64,000 nucleotides of DNA. Origin: an uncultured Atopobiaceae bacterium (GTDB taxonomy: Bacteria > Actinomycetota > Coriobacteriia > Coriobacteriales > Atopobiaceae). The notes under the pieces were generated by a model that was not told the origin of the DNA, did no database searches, and saw nothing but the letters and a program-made list of their open reading frames with translations. The DNA lies in the NCBI GenBank assembly GCA_944322145.1, contig CALUNW010000007.1:1-64000 (forward strand), in the 5' to 3' direction. The position numbers and the translations under genes were made by a program. Below are positions 33,049-44,288 of the stretch, piece after piece (positions within the stretch are counted from its first letter, which is position 1; every line of letters starts with the position of its first letter).

Positions 33049-33166
33049 TGTCAATTGGGGACTTGTTTTTTCGTGCAGACGTTTTGGGACAGGTTCGGGG
33101 CGGCATGCCAGCCGCCCCGAACCTGCCCCTTTTCGTCTGCACGAAAAAACACGTCCCCAATTGGCA
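33049..33166. repeat. Compound palindrome nested in a GGGGAC-type unit
   Basis: Outer arms TGTCAATTGGGGAC and GTCCCCAATTGGCA belong to the GGGGACTG family. Inside are GTTTTTTCGTGCAGAC and GTCTGCACGAAAAAAC, and inside those GGTTCGGGGCGGC and GCCGCCCCGAACC. The 118-base structure starts on the base after the BceB stop. One palindrome seems to have inserted into another. Confidence 0.88.
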
Positions 33167-33276
33167 GGCCCGCTGGCCGAATGGCTTCAAGCAGGGCATG
33201 AGGTCCGCCTGTTACACGAGTACCATAGATGGGTACGAGGGTTTTGAAGCGCACGCATGCGACCAGGAGGTAGCCC

Positions 33277-33843
33277 ATGGGACTATTCGATAAGATCAAG
33301 AGCGCGTTCGTCAGCGCCGACGGCAAGGTCACGCACCCCGAGGCCACGTTCGCCACACGTCCGGACACGGTCTACGCGCCCGCATCGGGCGTTCTTCTCA
33401 GCCTGCAGGAGGTCAACGACCAGGTTATCTCCGCCGGCCTGCTGGGTGACGGCTACGGCATCCTGCCCACCGGCTCGGGCGTGCTCTACGCCCCGGTCTC
33501 CGGCCGCATCAGCGTCGTGACGGTCACCAACCACGCCATCGGCCTGCGCACCGACGACGGCATGGAGGTCCTCATGCACATCGGCATCGACACGGTGAAG
33601 ATGGAGGGCAAGGGCTTCACGCGCCTGGTCGAGGCCAACGACGTCGTCCACGCCGGCCAGCCGCTCATCACCTTCGACGTCGAGGCCATCAAGCTCGCCG
33701 GCTACGAGGAGGTCATCGCCTGCGTCATCTCCAACCCGGACGCCTTTGCCTCCATCGAGCACGTCGGCGACTCCGGCACGCTGCTCGGCGGCCGACCGCT
33801 CGTCAAGGTCGGCGACCCGCTGCTCGTGGCGCGCAAGGCGTAA
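33277..33843 (+). CDS. PTS glucose-type EIIA protein (first of a tandem pair)
   Basis: A 188-residue stand-alone EIIA(Glc) domain. The two active-site histidines are His86 (NHAIGL) and His101 (LMHIGIDTVKMEGKGF). GDGYGILPT and the C-terminal GDPLL blocks also fit. It passes phosphate from HPr to an EIIB domain and may regulate other proteins. No EIIBC partner is adjacent. ATG 33277 follows CCAGGAGGTAGCCC. Confidence 0.92.
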   Translation: MGLFDKIKSAFVSADGKVTHPEATFATRPDTVYAPASGVLLSLQEVNDQVISAGLLGDGYGILPTGSGVLYAPVSGRISVVTVTNHAIGLRTDDGMEVLMHIGIDTVKMEGKGFTRLVEANDVVHAGQPLITFDVEAIKLAGYEEVIACVISNPDAFASIEHVGDSGTLLGGRPLVKVGDPLLVARKA

Positions 33844-33871
33844 GGTAAGAAAAGAAAGAGGGAGAAGTACC

Positions 33872-34438
33872 ATGGGACTGTTTGACAAGTTCAAGAGCAA
33901 GTTCGTCTCGCCCGAGGGCCGCGCCAACCCGCCCGAGGCCACGTTCGCCACGCGCCCGGACACGGTCTGCGCCCCGATCTCCGGCGTGCTGGTGAGCCTG
34001 CAGGAGGTCAAGGACGAGGTCCTGCCGGTGGGCCTTCTGGGCGACGGCTACGGCATCGTGCCCACCACCGACACGGGCGTCATCTACTCCCCGGTGAGCG
34101 GCGTCGTGGGCGCCACCACGGCGACCAACCACTCGATCGTCATCGCCACCGAGGAGGGCGTCGAGGTCCTCGTGCACGTGGGCATCGGCACCGTGAACAT
34201 GAAGGGCAAGGGCTTCAACGGCCTCGTCAAGATGGGCGACACCGTCCGCGCCGGCCAGCCGCTGCTGACCTTCAGCAACGACTCCATCAAGCTCGCGGGC
34301 TACGACGACGTCGTGACCGTCACGGTCTCCAACCCGGACGCCTTCGCGCGCATCGACCACGTGGGCGACACGAGCACGCTGCTCGGCGGCCGTCCGCTCG
34401 TCAAGATCGGCGATCCGCTGCTCGTCGTTCGTAAGTAG
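33872..34438 (+). CDS. PTS glucose-type EIIA protein (second of a tandem pair)
   Basis: A 188-residue paralogue of the preceding protein, alike along its whole length (MGLFDKFKSKFVS, FATRPDTVCAPISGVL, and VHVGIGTVNMKGKGF with the active histidine). It appears to be a tandem duplication with a 28-base spacer. Differences cluster at surface positions. A split of duties between sugar phosphotransfer and regulation is possible. The start follows AGAGGGAGAAGTACC. Confidence 0.92.
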   Translation: MGLFDKFKSKFVSPEGRANPPEATFATRPDTVCAPISGVLVSLQEVKDEVLPVGLLGDGYGIVPTTDTGVIYSPVSGVVGATTATNHSIVIATEEGVEVLVHVGIGTVNMKGKGFNGLVKMGDTVRAGQPLLTFSNDSIKLAGYDDVVTVTVSNPDAFARIDHVGDTSTLLGGRPLVKIGDPLLVVRK

Positions 34439-34463
34439 AAGTATTACGATAGAAACCAGCATA

Positions 34464-34498
34464 GGCTCCGTACGTTAGGGCGTGCGGAGCCTTCTTCT
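34464..34498 (+). terminator. Terminator between the EIIA pair and glycerol dehydrogenase
   Basis: GGCTCCGTACG and CGTGCGGAGCC pair around TTAGGG and run into TTCTTCT. It is a plausible rho-independent terminator ending about 20 bases before the gldA start. Confidence 0.7.
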
Positions 34499-34517
34499 AT
34501 GGAGAGAGGGGAACAGC

Positions 34518-35609
34518 ATGGCACGCATCTTCATCAGCCCGAGCAAGTACGTCCAGGCCCCCGGCGAACTCGCCCGCCTCGGCAGCTATGTCAAGGCGTA
34601 CGGCGCGCACGCGCTCGTCGTCATCTCCGAGGGCGGCCTGCGCCGCTCCGGCGACGTCATCTCGACCAGCCTGTCCGAGGCCGGCGTGGCCTGCACCTAT
34701 GACAACTTCAACGGCGAGTGCTCCCAGGCAGAGATCGACCGCCTCGTCGAGGTCTACCGCGCGGCCGGCACCGACGTCGTCGTGGGCGTGGGCGGCGGCA
34801 AGATCTTCGACACCGCCAAGGCCGTCGCCGCCGCGGTGGACGCGCCCGTGGTGATCGTCCCCACGATCGCGGCGACCGACGCGCCCTGCTCGGCGCTCTC
34901 CGTCATCTACACCGACGACGGCCAGTTCAAGGAGTACCAGTTCTTCAAGAGCAACCCCAACCTCGTGCTCATGGACACCGACGTCATCTCCAAGAGCCCG
35001 GTGCGCCTGACGGTCTCCGGCATGGGCGACGCGTTGGCCACCTACTTCGAGGCCCGCGCCTGCACGCGCTCCGACGCCACCACCTGCGCCGGCGGCCACG
35101 TGACCGAGGCCGCGATGGCGCTCGCCCAGCTCTGCTACGAGACGCTCATCTCCGACGGCCTCAAGGCCAAGCTCGCTCTGGAGGCCGGCGCCTGCACCGA
35201 GTCGGTCGAGAAGATCATCGAGGCCAACACCCTGCTCTCCGGCCTGGGCTTTGAGTCCGCGGGCCTGGCCGGCGCGCACGCCATCCACAACGGCATGACC
35301 GCGCTGCCCGAGACCCACGCCTACTACCACGGCGAGAAGGTCGCCTTCGGCACGCTCACCCAGCTCGTGCTCGAGAACGCCGACGAGCTCTACGAGGTGC
35401 TCGACTTCTGCGTCGAGGTGGGCCTGCCGGTGACCTTCGCGCAGCTCGGCGTCGAGGACGCGAGCTACGAGCGCGTGCTCGAGGTCGCCAAGCTCGCCTG
35501 CGCGCCCAGCGACACCCTCGGCAACATGCCCTTCGAGGTCACGCCCGAGAAGGTCGCCGCCGCCATGCTCGCGGCCGACGCCTACGGCCGCGCCGCCCTC
35601 GCAGAGTAG
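34518..35609 (+). CDS. gldA: Glycerol dehydrogenase (iron-containing alcohol dehydrogenase family)
   Basis: A 363-residue enzyme with the nucleotide loop GVGGGKIFDTAKAV near residue 90 and PTIAATDAPCSALSVIYTDD near 118. Metal ligands sit in GMGDALATYFEA, AGAHAIHNG and YYHGEKVAFG. It oxidises glycerol to dihydroxyacetone with NAD or runs the reverse reaction. ATG 34518 follows GAGAGGGGAACAGC. The adjacent EIIA proteins might link it to PTS-based dihydroxyacetone use, but no Dha kinase is in view. Confidence 0.93.
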   Translation: MARIFISPSKYVQAPGELARLGSYVKAYGAHALVVISEGGLRRSGDVISTSLSEAGVACTYDNFNGECSQAEIDRLVEVYRAAGTDVVVGVGGGKIFDTAKAVAAAVDAPVVIVPTIAATDAPCSALSVIYTDDGQFKEYQFFKSNPNLVLMDTDVISKSPVRLTVSGMGDALATYFEARACTRSDATTCAGGHVTEAAMALAQLCYETLISDGLKAKLALEAGACTESVEKIIEANTLLSGLGFESAGLAGAHAIHNGMTALPETHAYYHGEKVAFGTLTQLVLENADELYEVLDFCVEVGLPVTFAQLGVEDASYERVLEVAKLACAPSDTLGNMPFEVTPEKVAAAMLAADAYGRAALAE

Positions 35610-35649
35610 GGGGTTTGCGCCTGCGCGTCGTGGTTCTTCTCGCCTGAGA

Positions 35650-35774
35650 GATAACGGGCTGGTTGTGGTCACTTCTGGGCTCAGAAACGTCCGCAGCCGG
35701 CCCGTTATCATGCCGAGAAGAATAACGGGCCGGTTGTGGTCACTTTCAGCCCCAGAAGTGACCACAACCGGCCC
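35650..35774. repeat. ATAACGGGC-type palindromes between genes
   Basis: Unit 1 (35650-35709) runs GATAACGGGCTGG to GCCCGTTATC. Unit 2 (35721-35774) has near-perfect arms CCGGTTGTGGTCACTT and AAGTGACCACAACCGG. GGGGCCGG..CCGGCCCC (35780-35807) follows as a likely terminator. It is the same family as the in-frame copy at 13960. The 224-base gap holds no gene. Confidence 0.85.
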
Positions 35775-35833
35775 AAAAAGGGGCCGGCCCCAGGCGGGAC
35801 CGGCCCCGATGCGTGCGAAGGTGAGGTGCGGAC

Positions 35834-36142
35834 CTACTCGTCCTTCTCGCCGGAGAGGGAGGCGTAGAACGTGGCGTGGTCGAAGACCTCCTGGATGGTC
35901 TTGCCGTTGACGAAGGGGAGGGCGAGGAACTCGTCGACGGTGGGGACGAGCTCGGAGCAGTCGACGAAGTGGTTCTTCTCGTTGCGACGGCTCGTGTCCT
36001 GGGCGCGCCAAGACTCGTAGTTGCAGTCGGTGAGATAGTAGACGGTCGAGCCGATCTTCATGTACACGGAGTGATTGCAGTGCAGATACTCGACCAGTCC
36101 CTCGTAGTTGATGTCGAGAGCCTCGGCTGCCTTCTTTCCCAT
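35834..36142 (-). CDS. Conserved small protein of unknown function
   Basis: A 102-residue acidic cytoplasmic protein with no signal or membrane segment. It contains HCNHSVYMKIGSTVYYLTDC, WRAQDTSRRNEKNHFVDC, and ends SGEKDE. The Cys/His-rich middle is notable, but no family was recognised. The two NEKN/GEKD spots are copies of the window-wide oligomer. ATG 36142 follows AAAGGAACCGCC. Confidence 0.65.
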   Translation of the reverse strand: MGKKAAEALDINYEGLVEYLHCNHSVYMKIGSTVYYLTDCNYESWRAQDTSRRNEKNHFVDCSELVPTVDEFLALPFVNGKTIQEVFDHATFYASLSGEKDE

Positions 36143-36260
36143 GGCGGTTCCTTTCTACGGAGGCCAAACGGACGTTAGCAAGACTATAACCCGTGCGGCG
36201 CCGTGTTATGCACCCGTTCTCAAATTGTTAGGCGAGCGTAGCCTCGCGCCGCTGCGGGCG

Positions 36261-36920
36261 TCAGCCGAGAAGGACCTCGGCCAGCTCCTCCGGCGTGTCC
36301 ACGAAGGTCGTCGCGCCGGCGGCAGTGAGCTCGTCGCGCGTGCGGAAGCCCCACGTGCACGAGAGGCACGGGCACCCCGCGTTGGCCGCCGTCTGCACGT
36401 CGACCTCGGAGTCGCCCACGTAGACCATGCCGTCGCGGCCGCGTCCCATGCGCGCGAGCGCCGCCTCCACCATGGCGGGCGCGGGCTTCTTGGAGATCCC
36501 CGCCGCCTCGTTCTCGCCCAGGACTGCGTCGAAGGTTCCCGGGAACTGCCGCTCCACGAGCTCCTGCACGGCGAAGTCCGCCTTGTTGGAGACCACCGCG
36601 AGCGCGACGCCGGCCGCGCGCAGGCGCTCGAGCATCTCGGGGATGCCGGGGTAGGGGCTGGTATGGTCCTCGCAGTGGGCGCCGTAGTGGCGCTTGAAGT
36701 CCTCGAGCACCGCGGCCTCGACGTCTGCCGGGGTCCCGGCGGGCACGGCGCGGTGGATGAGCAGGGCGATCCCGTTGCCCACGAAGCGGCGCACGTGCTC
36801 GATGGGGTGCGCGGGCATCCCGTGCGCGGCGAGCGCGGCGTTGGTGGAGATGGTGAGGTCCTCGAGCGTGTTCAGCAGGGTTCCGTCGAGGTCGAAGACC
36901 GCGGTCTGGTAGGCGGGCAT
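36261..36920 (-). CDS. gph: HAD-family phosphoglycolate phosphatase-like enzyme
   Basis: A 219-residue HAD hydrolase with the nucleophile VFDLDGTLLNTLEDL, motif II VVSNKADF near residue 110, the lysine in ISKKPAPAMVEAAL near 143, and VGDSEVDVQTAANAG near 168. It is typical of Gph/PgmB-like phosphatases; the real substrate is uncertain. ATG 36920 follows GAAGGAGCGACC. Confidence 0.88.
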   Translation of the reverse strand: MPAYQTAVFDLDGTLLNTLEDLTISTNAALAAHGMPAHPIEHVRRFVGNGIALLIHRAVPAGTPADVEAAVLEDFKRHYGAHCEDHTSPYPGIPEMLERLRAAGVALAVVSNKADFAVQELVERQFPGTFDAVLGENEAAGISKKPAPAMVEAALARMGRGRDGMVYVGDSEVDVQTAANAGCPCLSCTWGFRTRDELTAAGATTFVDTPEELAEVLLG

Positions 36921-37047
36921 GGTCGCTCCTTCGTTTGGCCGGTCCGGGCCGCACGCTAGGGTAGCACGTCGGGCGGGTGGGAGCCCGCACTTCTTGCGGG
37001 ATTGCTTAGAATATTCGCCTCGTCCGGGGCGGCGACGGCCGACCCCG

Positions 37048-37323
37048 CTACTGCACGCCGTCGTACTCGACGAGGCAGCGCGGCGCGGCGCCGTCGAGCC
37101 CGAAGAAGAGGTCGGTCAGCGGGACGTCGAGCCCGTCCGCGATCTTCACGAGCACGTCCAGCGAGACGTTGCTCTTGCCGCCGATGAGCTGGTTGAGGTG
37201 GGAGCGGTCGATGCCGACCATGGCCGCGAGGCGGGACTGGCTCAGGCCCTTGTCATGACAGAGCGCGCCGACGTTGACGCCGACGCGCGCGCGAACGAAC
37301 CTGCAGGTCTCTCCGGTATCCAT
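37048..37323 (-). CDS. XRE-family regulator, divergent from the RM genes (C-protein candidate)
   Basis: A 91-residue Cro/C1-type HTH protein: DKGLSQSRLAAMVGIDRSHL, then NQLIGGKSNVSLDVLVKIA. Size and position (divergent, 109 bases from the first methyltransferase gene) match controller proteins that time restriction-modification expression. A palindrome suited to it lies at 37394. A house-keeping XRE regulator remains possible. Confidence 0.8.
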   Translation of the reverse strand: MDTGETCRFVRARVGVNVGALCHDKGLSQSRLAAMVGIDRSHLNQLIGGKSNVSLDVLVKIADGLDVPLTDLFFGLDGAAPRCLVEYDGVQ

Positions 37324-37393
37324 GCGGTCAATGCTATTTTCTGCCGCCGCCAGAGCTGTTGGTTATAGACCACAACGAAAGAATCTGCTATAG

Positions 37394-37423
37394 CTCAACT
37401 GTTGAATATATCCAACAGTTGAG
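37394..37423. promoter_or_regulatory. Operator candidate before the RM operon
   Basis: Perfect 11-base arms CTCAACTGTTG and CAACAGTTGAG surround AATATATC, ending nine bases before the start codon of the first RM gene. It overlaps where the ribosome site would be, so it could block both transcription and translation. Confidence 0.65.
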
Positions 37424-37432
37424 GCGGGGACG

Positions 37433-38107
37433 ATGGCAGGTCAGGTCAGATCGCGGCGGCGCGTCGTCGACCACGGCGAGGTCTTCACGGCCGAGCGCGA
37501 GGTCAACGCCATGCTCGACCTCGTCAGGGCGGAGACCGAGCGCATCGAGTCCCGCTTCCTCGAGCCGGCCTGCGGCAACGGCAACTTCATCGCCGAGGTG
37601 CTGCGCCGCAAGCTCGCCGTCGTGGCCTCGCGCTACCGCAAGAGCCCGAACGAGTATCAGCGCTACGCGTTTCTCGCCGTGAGCAGCGTATATGGCGTTG
37701 ACATCCTTGCCGACAACGTGGGGGAGTGCCGCGAGCGCCTCTTCAGGATCGTCGAGAAGGACGCGCGCTCGAACATCAAGGGCTCCATTGAGCCTGCGTT
37801 TCTCGACGCGGTGCGCTACGTGCTGGAGAAGAACATCCTGTGCGGCGACGCCCTGACCCTCAGGGACGCCTCCGGCGAGCCGATCACCTTCGCCGAGTGG
37901 TCGATGCTGGGCGGCGACCTCGTCAAGCGGCGCGACTTCCTCCTGAGCGAGCTCCTGGAGGGAAACGTCGAGAAGAACGAGCAAGCCTCGCTCTTTGGCG
38001 AGGCGCTCATGCGCTGGGACTTCGACGAGGAGACCCGGGCCTACCTTCCCGCCCCGGTGCGCGAGTATCCGCCCGTCGACTACCGGGAGGTGGGCCGCAA
38101 TGGCTAG
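37433..38107 (+). CDS. DNA methyltransferase-like protein, motif I only
   Basis: A 224-residue protein with a motif X-like DHGEVFTAEREVNAMLD and the AdoMet motif I FLEPACGNGNFIAEVL near residue 42. It then continues VSSVYGVDIL and CGDALTLRD, but no NPPY motif follows. It therefore looks like the AdoMet half of an N6-adenine methylase without the catalytic loop. The next gene overlaps by 8 bases and carries NPPY. The two could act as a pair, or this one could be a regulatory or specificity partner. Confidence 0.75.
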   Translation: MAGQVRSRRRVVDHGEVFTAEREVNAMLDLVRAETERIESRFLEPACGNGNFIAEVLRRKLAVVASRYRKSPNEYQRYAFLAVSSVYGVDILADNVGECRERLFRIVEKDARSNIKGSIEPAFLDAVRYVLEKNILCGDALTLRDASGEPITFAEWSMLGGDLVKRRDFLLSELLEGNVEKNEQASLFGEALMRWDFDEETRAYLPAPVREYPPVDYREVGRNG

Positions 38108-39639
38108 CCCGCTCGGGGGCACTCACAACCCCGACGTGCTCACATGCCTGGCCAACCTCTCCAACGACGAGGTCTTTACGCCGCCGGAGCTCGCCGACCG
38201 CGTGCTCGACCTGCTTCCCGAGGAGCTCTGGCACGACCCGACGGTCAGGATCCTCGACCCGTTCTGCAAGTCGGGCGTCTTTCTGCGCGAGGCCGCCAAG
38301 CGCTTCATCCGAGGGCTCGAGCCCGTCTTTCCCGACTTGCAGGAGCGCGTGGACCACATCATGCACGAGCAGCTCTGCGGCATCGCCATCACGGAGCTGA
38401 CCGCGCTGCTATCCCGTCGGAGCCTCTACTGCTCCAAGTTTCCCAACGGCCGCTTCTCCGTGAGCGCTTTCGGCGGGGACGAGGGCAACGTCCGCTTCCG
38501 CAACATCAGCCACACGTGGCGAGAAGGACGGTGCGCGTACTGCGGGGCGTCGCGGAGCGGCTATGACCGCGACGAGAGCCTCGAGACGCACGCGTACGAG
38601 TTCATCCACACCACGCATCCCGAGGAGATCTTTGGCATGAAGTTCGACGTCATCGTCGGCAACCCGCCGTACCAGCTCAACGTGGGGGTTGAGAAGGAGA
38701 ACTACGCCGTGGCGATCTACGACAAGTTCGTGAGCCAGGCCAAGCGCCTCAACCCCCGATACCTGACGATGATCATCCCGTCGCGCTGGTTCGCCGGCGG
38801 GCGCGGGCTCGACGCCTTTCGCGCGGAGATGCTCCACGACGACCGCCTGAGGGTCCTGCACGACTTCCCCAATGCGTCCGACTGCTTCCCGGGGGTGCAG
38901 ATCAAGGCGGGCGTCTGCTACTTCCTGTGGGACCGCGACCATCCCGGCCCGTGCGAGGTGACGACGCACCTCGACGGCGTCTCCCCCGAGCCGATGACCC
39001 GGCCGCTGCTCGAGCCCGGCATGGACACCTTTGTCCGCTACAACCAGGCGATCTCCATCCTGCGCAAGGTCCGCGCGACGAGCTTCACCCCCATGAGCAC
39101 GATGGTGAGCCCGCAGACGCCCTTCGGGATCGTGACCAGCTACAAGGGGCACCCGACGAGAGAGCTACCCACCGACATCAAGATGTACATCAGCGGCAAC
39201 GACGCGGCGCACAAGGGCAAGGCCTTCTACGCTCCCGCCGAGATGGTGACCAAGGGCCACGAGATGATCCCCTGGCACAAGCTCTACATCAACATGGCGG
39301 GCAGCGGCAGCGACTCCTTCCCGCACCAGATCCTGAGCAAGCCGTTCTACGGCGAGCCGGGGACCATCTGCAACCAGAGCTACCTCGTCATCGGGCCGTT
39401 CGCGGACCGCGAGGAGGCGGAGAACGCCCGGAGCTACATCGCGACCAAGTTCTTCCGGTTCATGGTCCTGCAGAAGAAGAACGCCCAGCACGCGATGCGC
39501 GGCGTCTACGAGTTCGTGCCGGTCCAGGACTTCTCCCACCCCTGGACCGACGAGATGCTCTACGAGAGGTACGGCCTCGACGACGGCGAGGTCGCGTTCA
39601 TCGAGTCCATGATCAAGCCGATGAACCTGGGTGAGCCCG

Positions 39640-39650
<11 letters not shown>
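38100..39650 (+). CDS. Eco57I/TaqI-type N6-adenine DNA methyltransferase
   Basis: A 516-residue protein with its own motif X/I (NDEVFTPPELADRVLDLLP, then ILDPFCKSGVFLREAAKRF) and the catalytic VIVGNPPYQLN near residue 195. YLTMIIPSRWFAGG follows, and a long C-terminal half probably recognises DNA. A cysteine pair CAYCGASR near 150 might bind zinc. It overlaps the previous gene and is itself overlapped by the helicase gene. ATG 38100 follows GGGAGGTGGG. Confidence 0.85.
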
Positions 39651-42171
<2,521 letters not shown>

Positions 42172-42224
42172 GGTGGGGCGAAGAAGCTAAGCGAGAAAGA
42201 CCGGCAGTGCCGGATGGGGCGCGC

Positions 42225-42313
42225 TGGCAGCGTAGCCTTTCCGATTATTCACAAATTGGCAGAGCTACGCTGCCAATTTTGGTAAAATTGGCAGGGCTAC
42301 GCTGCCAATTTGG
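42225..42313. repeat. Tandem palindromes before the AAA ATPase gene
   Basis: AAATTGGCAGAGCTACGCTGCC (first 20 bases AAATTGGCAGAGCTACGCTG) with matching AATTT end occurs at 42252-42281 and again, with one base changed, at 42285-42313. GGCAGCGTAGC at 42226 is an inverted part copy. The last unit overlaps the ribosome site of the next gene (TTTGGAGG), so folding could limit its translation. Confidence 0.8.
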
Positions 42314-42321
42314 AGGCTGCC

Positions 42322-43680
42322 ATGAACGAAGTGATAACCCGCACGCTCAGAGACTTCTCGCTCGATGCGTACAAGCCCATCATTCCGAGGAGCCTCGACT
42401 TGGGGGAGCCTCTTTCCCCGCGCGCGGGGAACCTGGTCAAGGTTGTGATTGGAATGCGGCGCAGCGGCAAGTCCTACCGGCTGTTCCAAGAGATGGAGCG
42501 CCTGATTTCCTCTGGAGTGCTGACCAATCGCATTTGCTATTTCGACTTTGATGATGACCGGCTCAAGCCCATCACGCCCTTGACGGGCGACGCGGTGCTC
42601 GAGGCGTTCTATGCCATCAATCCCTCCGCGCTCTCGGAGGGCGCGTATCTCTTCTTTGACGAGCTTCAGGAGATGGCGGAGTGGGGGTCGTGGCTCAGAC
42701 GCATCGTGGCAACGAGAAAGGCGACCATCTACGTGAGCGGGTCCTCCTCGAAGATGCTCTCGACGGAGATTGCGACGGAGTTTCGCGGCAGAGCGCTCGA
42801 CTTTGAGCTTCTGCCCTTCTCGTTCAGGGAGTATGCCGGCGCCCATGACATTGCGGGGGTCGACGCGGTCGCACGCTCCACCGAGGAGGAGCTCCGCCTT
42901 GAGGAGGCGTTCCGTCGGTACCTGCGCGATGGCGGCTTTCCCGCAACGTTCGACCTGCCGGCCAGCCAGTCTGTCGCACTCCTGCAGTCGTATGTCCAGC
43001 GCGTCGTCGCTCGCGACGTCATCGAGCGGCATAACGTGAGGCAGCCGAGGGTGGCGGCGCTCTTCGCCCAGCGCCTCCTCGGGACCAACGCGCGGCAGCT
43101 GTCGCTCAGAAAGACGGCAAACGACCTCAGGTCGGCGGGAATCCCCACTTCCAAGGAGACGCTTGGCGATCTTCTTGCGTACTTTCAGGAGGCTTATCTC
43201 GTCTTTGCGATTCACGAGCTCTCGTTCTCGCTCTCCGAGTCGACCACGAGCCAGCCCAAGGTATATGCGGTCGACCCGGGGCTTGCCCTCGCGGGAGGAA
43301 TCGCCCATGCGGCAGACGAGGGCCAGCGCCTCGAAGACGTCGTGTACCTCGAGCTGCGCAGAAGGATGCCGGGGATGCGAAGGGAGAGCATCGCGTCGCT
43401 TCGCACCAAAGGGCACGGATACGAGGTCGACTTTGTGGTCGGAGACGCCCTTTCGGGCGAGCTCTACGACCTTTACCAGGTTTGCGTTGACGTGGATGAC
43501 TCCGCCACCTACGAGCGTGAGGTGCGCGCCCTGTGGGAGGTGCTCGCGGAGAGCCGCTGTGAGGAGGCGACGCTCATCGTTGGGCGCGGCGCGGATGCGG
43601 TGCTTGAGCGCGACGGGAAGCGCATCGTCCAGGTCCCGGCATGGAAGTGGCTCCTGGGCGGGTGCGCCCTGCGGCTGTAA
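42322..43680 (+). CDS. AAA_14/DUF4143 family ATPase
   Basis: A 452-residue protein with Walker A VIGMRRSGKSYRLF near residue 48, Walker B YLFFDELQEM near 115, sensor VSGSSSKML near 143, and a C-terminal DUF4143-like nuclease fold (KVYAVDPGLA near 315, GHGYEVDFVV near 372). The family is widespread in gut bacteria without known function; toxin or defence roles are guessed. ATG 42322 follows TTTGGAGG. It follows the RM operon but has its own leader. Confidence 0.85.
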   Translation: MNEVITRTLRDFSLDAYKPIIPRSLDLGEPLSPRAGNLVKVVIGMRRSGKSYRLFQEMERLISSGVLTNRICYFDFDDDRLKPITPLTGDAVLEAFYAINPSALSEGAYLFFDELQEMAEWGSWLRRIVATRKATIYVSGSSSKMLSTEIATEFRGRALDFELLPFSFREYAGAHDIAGVDAVARSTEEELRLEEAFRRYLRDGGFPATFDLPASQSVALLQSYVQRVVARDVIERHNVRQPRVAALFAQRLLGTNARQLSLRKTANDLRSAGIPTSKETLGDLLAYFQEAYLVFAIHELSFSLSESTTSQPKVYAVDPGLALAGGIAHAADEGQRLEDVVYLELRRRMPGMRRESIASLRTKGHGYEVDFVVGDALSGELYDLYQVCVDVDDSATYEREVRALWEVLAESRCEEATLIVGRGADAVLERDGKRIVQVPAWKWLLGGCALRL

Positions 43681-44073
43681 TTAGAAGAGGTCCTCATAGA
43701 AGCTGAACGAGCCGCCGTTGAACGCCTCGCAGCGGTCGCACCACTCCTCCTTGCCGTATTTGATCTCGTCCAGCAGCTGGTCATATGACGTCTGCTGGAT
43801 GAGGCCGGCGCCCAGCATCGACTTGTAGAACTTCTTGAGCGAGGCGCAGTATTGGCGGATGGCGGCAGGTGTGGACCACATGCACTTGCGGATGAAGAAG
43901 TCGCCCTGGAATCCGTTTACCTGCGCGCAGCCGTCCTCCATCCTGTTGATGTCGTAGTACAACAGGAAGTCATTGAGGTAAAACGATACGTTATCAAGAT
44001 GTCGATTGATGGTTGAGCGTGCGAGCCCGGCGCCTGTGAGGTCACGTTCGAAGATGTCGAGATAGCGCGCTAT
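43681..44073 (-). pseudogene. 5'-truncated fragment of an unknown protein
   Basis: The frame from 44073 to 43681 reads sensible protein without an ATG at its front: ARYLDIFERDLTGAGLARST, NRHLDNVSFYLNDFLLYYDI, IRKCMWSTPAAIRQYCASLK, and it ends SFSFYEDLF. An in-frame TAA stands at 44074-44076. The first ATG (43962) would drop about 37 residues that look genuine. This suggests loss of the 5' end. The helical start resembles the SAM-like arm of integrase-type proteins, but I do not recognise the family. The gap to 44288 holds nothing else I can identify. Confidence 0.55.
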
Positions 44074-44288
44074 TTATCCGATACGGCTGCAAAACTCGGG
44101 AGAGCGTCTACACGGCGTAGGTTTCGCGTCGACCCTACATCGATAGCGCACCCGCAAGGCGCGGACAGATATGCCCGATCGACCATCTTGCGTGGCCGGT
44201 CGGTCGTTTTAGATGCGGGTACATTGTTGCACGCGGGTGGCGCCAGGGGCCTTTCCGCTTTCAGGGACGAACCGGGTGGGCTGCCTGC

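Noticed and set aside
1755-33166. GGGGACAG palindromes as ordinary rho-independent terminators only
   Set aside because: Several lie inside operons or inside reading frames and lack T-runs; some may still terminate transcripts, so this is at most part of the explanation.
37995-38099. Upstream extension of the Eco57I-type methylase
   Set aside because: The extension is the out-of-frame reading of the preceding gene; ATG 38100 has a good ribosome site.
43963-44288. tRNA gene or attachment site at the left edge of the sugar island
   Set aside because: No tRNA fold or repeated att core could be seen; only the truncated gene's front part lies here.
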